DNA from: Tritrichomonas musculus
Lineage: Eukaryota; Parabasalia; Tritrichomonadida; Tritrichomonadidae
Assembly (NCBI GenBank): GCA_039105265.1
Contig: JAPFFF010000037.1
Location: 744,001 to 808,000 of the forward strand
Direction of reading: 5' to 3'
DNA: 64,000 nucleotides
Shown here: positions 61,894 through 64,000 of the stretch, one piece after another
How the letters are laid out: every line of letters starts with the position of its first letter
Numbering within the stretch: the first letter of the stretch is position 1
The notes under the pieces: generated by a model
Told to the model about the DNA's origin: nothing
What the model saw: only the letters and a program-made list of their open reading frames with translations
Database searches by the model: none
Position numbers and translations under genes: made by a program

Positions 61894-63624
61894 ATGAGCC
61901 AACAAGTTGTGTACAATTTTGATGAGATTATTGATCGTGAAAACACCAATAGCTGCAAGTTTGATGCCGTTCCTTTTATGAATCCTGATCTACCAGATGA
62001 TTTTATATCAATGTGGGTTGCTGACCAAGATTTTGCTTGCGCTCCACCAATATTAGAAGCCATGAAAAAACGTATTGATCGTCGCATTCTTGGCTATTCT
62101 GTTATCACAGATCCTGAATACTATCCTACTGTCGCTGCATGGATGAAAAGAAGGCATGATTGGGATGTCAGACCATCCACTTTTACATTTACGGCCGGAG
62201 TTGTAAATGCTGTTGGAATTGCAATTGACCTTTTAACTAAAGAAGGAGATGGTGTAATATTAAATACTCCAGCGTACCATCCTTTCGAAGATGTTCCTAA
62301 GAAAAAAGGCCGAAAACTTGTTTTTAGTAAACTAAATGTTGATGACAAAGGCTATTACACAGTGAATTACAAAGATCTTGAAGAAAAATGTAAAGATCCA
62401 AATAATAAGGTTTTCATTTTGTGCAATCCTCATAATCCGACAGGACGTGTCTGGAAAGAAGAAGAATTACGAAAAATTGCAGATATTTGCTTCTTACATG
62501 ATAAATTTGTCATTAGTGATGAAATTCATAGTGACCTTATCCGTGTTGGACAAAAACACATTCCGCTTGCAAAGCTTTATCCAAATGAAAAAAGATTAAT
62601 CGTTTGTACTGCCCCGTCAAAGACATTTAATCTTGCTTGCAATCAACTTTCAAATATTCATATCCCAGATCGTGAAATTCGTAAAAAGTGGAATGAAGGA
62701 TTCAGAGGTGGATTTCCAAATCCTCTTTCTGTAGAAGCATGCAAGGCTGCGTATAACCAATGTGAATCTTGGCTTGATCAATTAAAGGTATACTTAGACG
62801 GTAATTTCAAATTATTATCTGATAGACTACACTCAGAACTTCCACAAGCAGTTTTCTCAATTTCAGAAGGTACTTATCTAGCATGGATTGACTTCTCAAA
62901 ACTTGGTTTCAACGATGATGAATTGAAAAAACGAATTACACGAGCTGGTGTATTTGTTGAATATGCAAGCGATTTTGTTGCTGATGGTGAATATCATATT
63001 AGAGTAAACTTATCATGCCCACGCCAAGTTCTTAATGAAGCAATTACTAGAATAATTAATAGCCTTAAAGGAAAATATGTGGCGCCACAATTCGAAGGTC
63101 AGTTGGAAGTTAACGACAAATTCCCAATTGATAAAATTGGTATCAAAAATGAAATCGGCAAAAAGACAGCAATATTCTTCCTTCGTTTCTATGGCTGCCC
63201 TGTGACTCAAGTTATCCTGAAGAATATCCGCGAAAAACTTCAGGAGCAAGTTCTAATGAATCATCCAGACACAAAGGTGATTGTTTACGTAAATTCATCC
63301 GAAGAGAACTACAAGAAGCTCAATGGCGCTGATTTAAGTTCTCTTCCATTTACTCTGAAATTCGATCTAAAAGGTGAAATCTATAAAGAATTAAATATTC
63401 GTCCCGCAAAAGAAATGAAATACTTACTTGATCCTCCAGCTAAAGAATCTATTGAATTGGCTGAAGATGTTGGAATCAAGCATCTTGGCTCTGAGCCTGA
63501 AAGCTGCCAACTTCAAAGACCAGCAACATTCATTATTGATGATGAAGGAAAAGTTCTTTATTCCAAATACGGCCATGGTGCTGCAAGTGTTGCAAGTCTT
63601 GAAGAATTGAACAAACTTCTTTAA
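61894..63624 (+). CDS. MalY/PatB-type PLP C-S lyase/aminotransferase fused to a peroxiredoxin-like domain
   Basis: 576 residues from the first ATG. Residues 1 to about 390 are a class I/II PLP enzyme of the MalY/PatB group: NPHNPTGRVW (178-187), ISDEIHSDL (207-215), APSKTFNLA (Lys243 binds PLP) and HIRVNLSCPR (Arg370 for the carboxylate). Known members are cystathionine beta-lyases or cysteine desulfhydrases releasing H2S, pyruvate and ammonia. Residues about 405-576 resemble the AhpC/TSA_2 (PRXL2) fold: GKKTAIFFLRFYGCPVTQVI, with one Cys435 and Thr where the second Cys of a CxxC would be, then ATFIIDDEGKVLYSKYGHGA at the end. No stop separates the two parts. The coupling of sulfide-producing and thiol-peroxidase-like folds is striking. 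Confidence 0.85.
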   Translation: MSQQVVYNFDEIIDRENTNSCKFDAVPFMNPDLPDDFISMWVADQDFACAPPILEAMKKRIDRRILGYSVITDPEYYPTVAAWMKRRHDWDVRPSTFTFTAGVVNAVGIAIDLLTKEGDGVILNTPAYHPFEDVPKKKGRKLVFSKLNVDDKGYYTVNYKDLEEKCKDPNNKVFILCNPHNPTGRVWKEEELRKIADICFLHDKFVISDEIHSDLIRVGQKHIPLAKLYPNEKRLIVCTAPSKTFNLACNQLSNIHIPDREIRKKWNEGFRGGFPNPLSVEACKAAYNQCESWLDQLKVYLDGNFKLLSDRLHSELPQAVFSISEGTYLAWIDFSKLGFNDDELKKRITRAGVFVEYASDFVADGEYHIRVNLSCPRQVLNEAITRIINSLKGKYVAPQFEGQLEVNDKFPIDKIGIKNEIGKKTAIFFLRFYGCPVTQVILKNIREKLQEQVLMNHPDTKVIVYVNSSEENYKKLNGADLSSLPFTLKFDLKGEIYKELNIRPAKEMKYLLDPPAKESIELAEDVGIKHLGSEPESCQLQRPATFIIDDEGKVLYSKYGHGAASVASLEELNKLL

Positions 63625-63871
63625 TTAAAATAATTATTTTAATTATTTAATAAAATAACTAGCTTTATTCTATTCATTATTGCAATATTTGAACTTTATA
63701 CCATTTTGCTTTAAACTTTATTATCTTCCAAACTATCTTTAAATGTATACATTTATAATAGCATAAATTCTCCTTGTTTCAATTAAAGATAATTATACAT
63801 CATGATAATAATTTTATTCAAATAAAACAAACAAATATTTAATTTTGTTGAAAGCTGATCTTCAACAATCA
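63625..63871. other. convergent intergenic region
   Basis: AT-rich; no feature recognised. Confidence 0.4.
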
Positions 63872-64000
63872 TTATTTTTTCATTGATATTGGGACATCAG
63901 GCGAAGTAACAGCTTCTCTATAAAGTTGGTTTCTATAATCTCGCACTGTATACTTTTTATTATCATCAAGAGAGAGCGAAATTGGATGAGATGCAATGAT
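63872..64000 (-). CDS. 3' end of a gene that continues beyond the window
   Basis: The minus-strand frame from the window edge reads 42 sense codons then TAA at 63872-63874. It contains ISLSLDDNKKYTVRDYRNQL followed by YREAVTSPDVPISMKK. Composition is coding-like and the stop is followed by AT-rich sequence, as at other gene ends here. It is too short to assign a family. Confidence 0.5.
   Translation of the reverse strand: MIASHPISLSLDDNKKYTVRDYRNQLYREAVTSPDVPISMKK

Overview
The window looks like nuclear DNA of a trichomonad parabasalid, most likely a Tritrichomonas-type organism (inference). Support: very AT-rich, intron-poor, closely packed eukaryotic genes on both strands; a Cpn60 with a short hydrogenosome-type presequence next to a thioredoxin; a BspA-like leucine-rich-repeat gene; Mutator-like (MULE) and Tc1/mariner relics; and eukaryotic machinery such as CWC15, an OTU1/YOD1 deubiquitinase, a UBE2Q-like E2, an RNF213-like giant AAA+ protein, a mucolipin-like channel and a RhoGEF. 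I saw no bacterial operon structure or Shine-Dalgarno sites. I found no spliced gene.

Layout. 1-829 is the edge of a BspA-like gene. 830-9330 is a transposon graveyard: two short TTAA-flanked inverted-repeat elements, decayed MULE transposase pieces on both strands, a Tc1/mariner transposase broken by stops and frameshifts, a 91-92 bp tandem repeat with alternating unit types, and an unexplained compact fold-back segment at 2051-2214. 9331-31113 is a gene-rich block: choline-transporter-like protein, LRR protein, IPT-domain membrane protein, a large bridge-like lipid-transfer candidate, a C2-like protein, OTU1, an alpha-solenoid protein, a RalGAP-like protein, a coiled-coil protein, a TRPML-like channel, CWC15 and a hypothetical. 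31197-31268 is tRNA-Cys(GCA). 31340-34330 holds two oppositely oriented pieces of an R2-type non-LTR retrotransposon, one of which ends about 70 bp from the tRNA gene. 34836-56249 is a second gene block: UBE2Q-like E2, TSNAXIP1-like coiled coil, TMEM33-like membrane protein, Cpn60, thioredoxin, coiled-coil protein, RhoGEF, HEAT-like protein and a 2680-residue RNF213-like AAA+ protein. 56250-59296 is repeat-rich with a truncated Tc1 transposase. 59297-64000 carries a RAD23-like UBL-UBA protein, a redox-dead ER thioredoxin-like protein, a MalY/PatB-type PLP enzyme fused to a peroxiredoxin-like domain, and the 3' end of another gene.

Functional threads. Four genes serve the ubiquitin system (OTU1, UBE2Q-like, RNF213-like, UBL-UBA). 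Two serve small-GTPase control (RalGAP-like, RhoGEF). Two serve organelle protein folding and redox (Cpn60, thioredoxin). The genes are not in operons; each has its own short AT-rich upstream region. A TCAAAAAGT element lies 33-79 bp before at least three start codons and may be a core promoter or initiator.

The most interesting observations are: the R2-like retrotransposon relic abutting a tRNA gene, with its 5' part inverted; the MalY-peroxiredoxin fusion; a short mobile-element family with an 8-9 bp target duplication, one copy of which may carry a captured gene fragment; a TTAA element family with two recognisable copies; the structured segment at 2051-2214; and the mucolipin-like gene that has no usable ATG before its first membrane helix. 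Several reading frames are open upstream of their true start only through TTG or GTG codons; I moved those starts to the first ATG.
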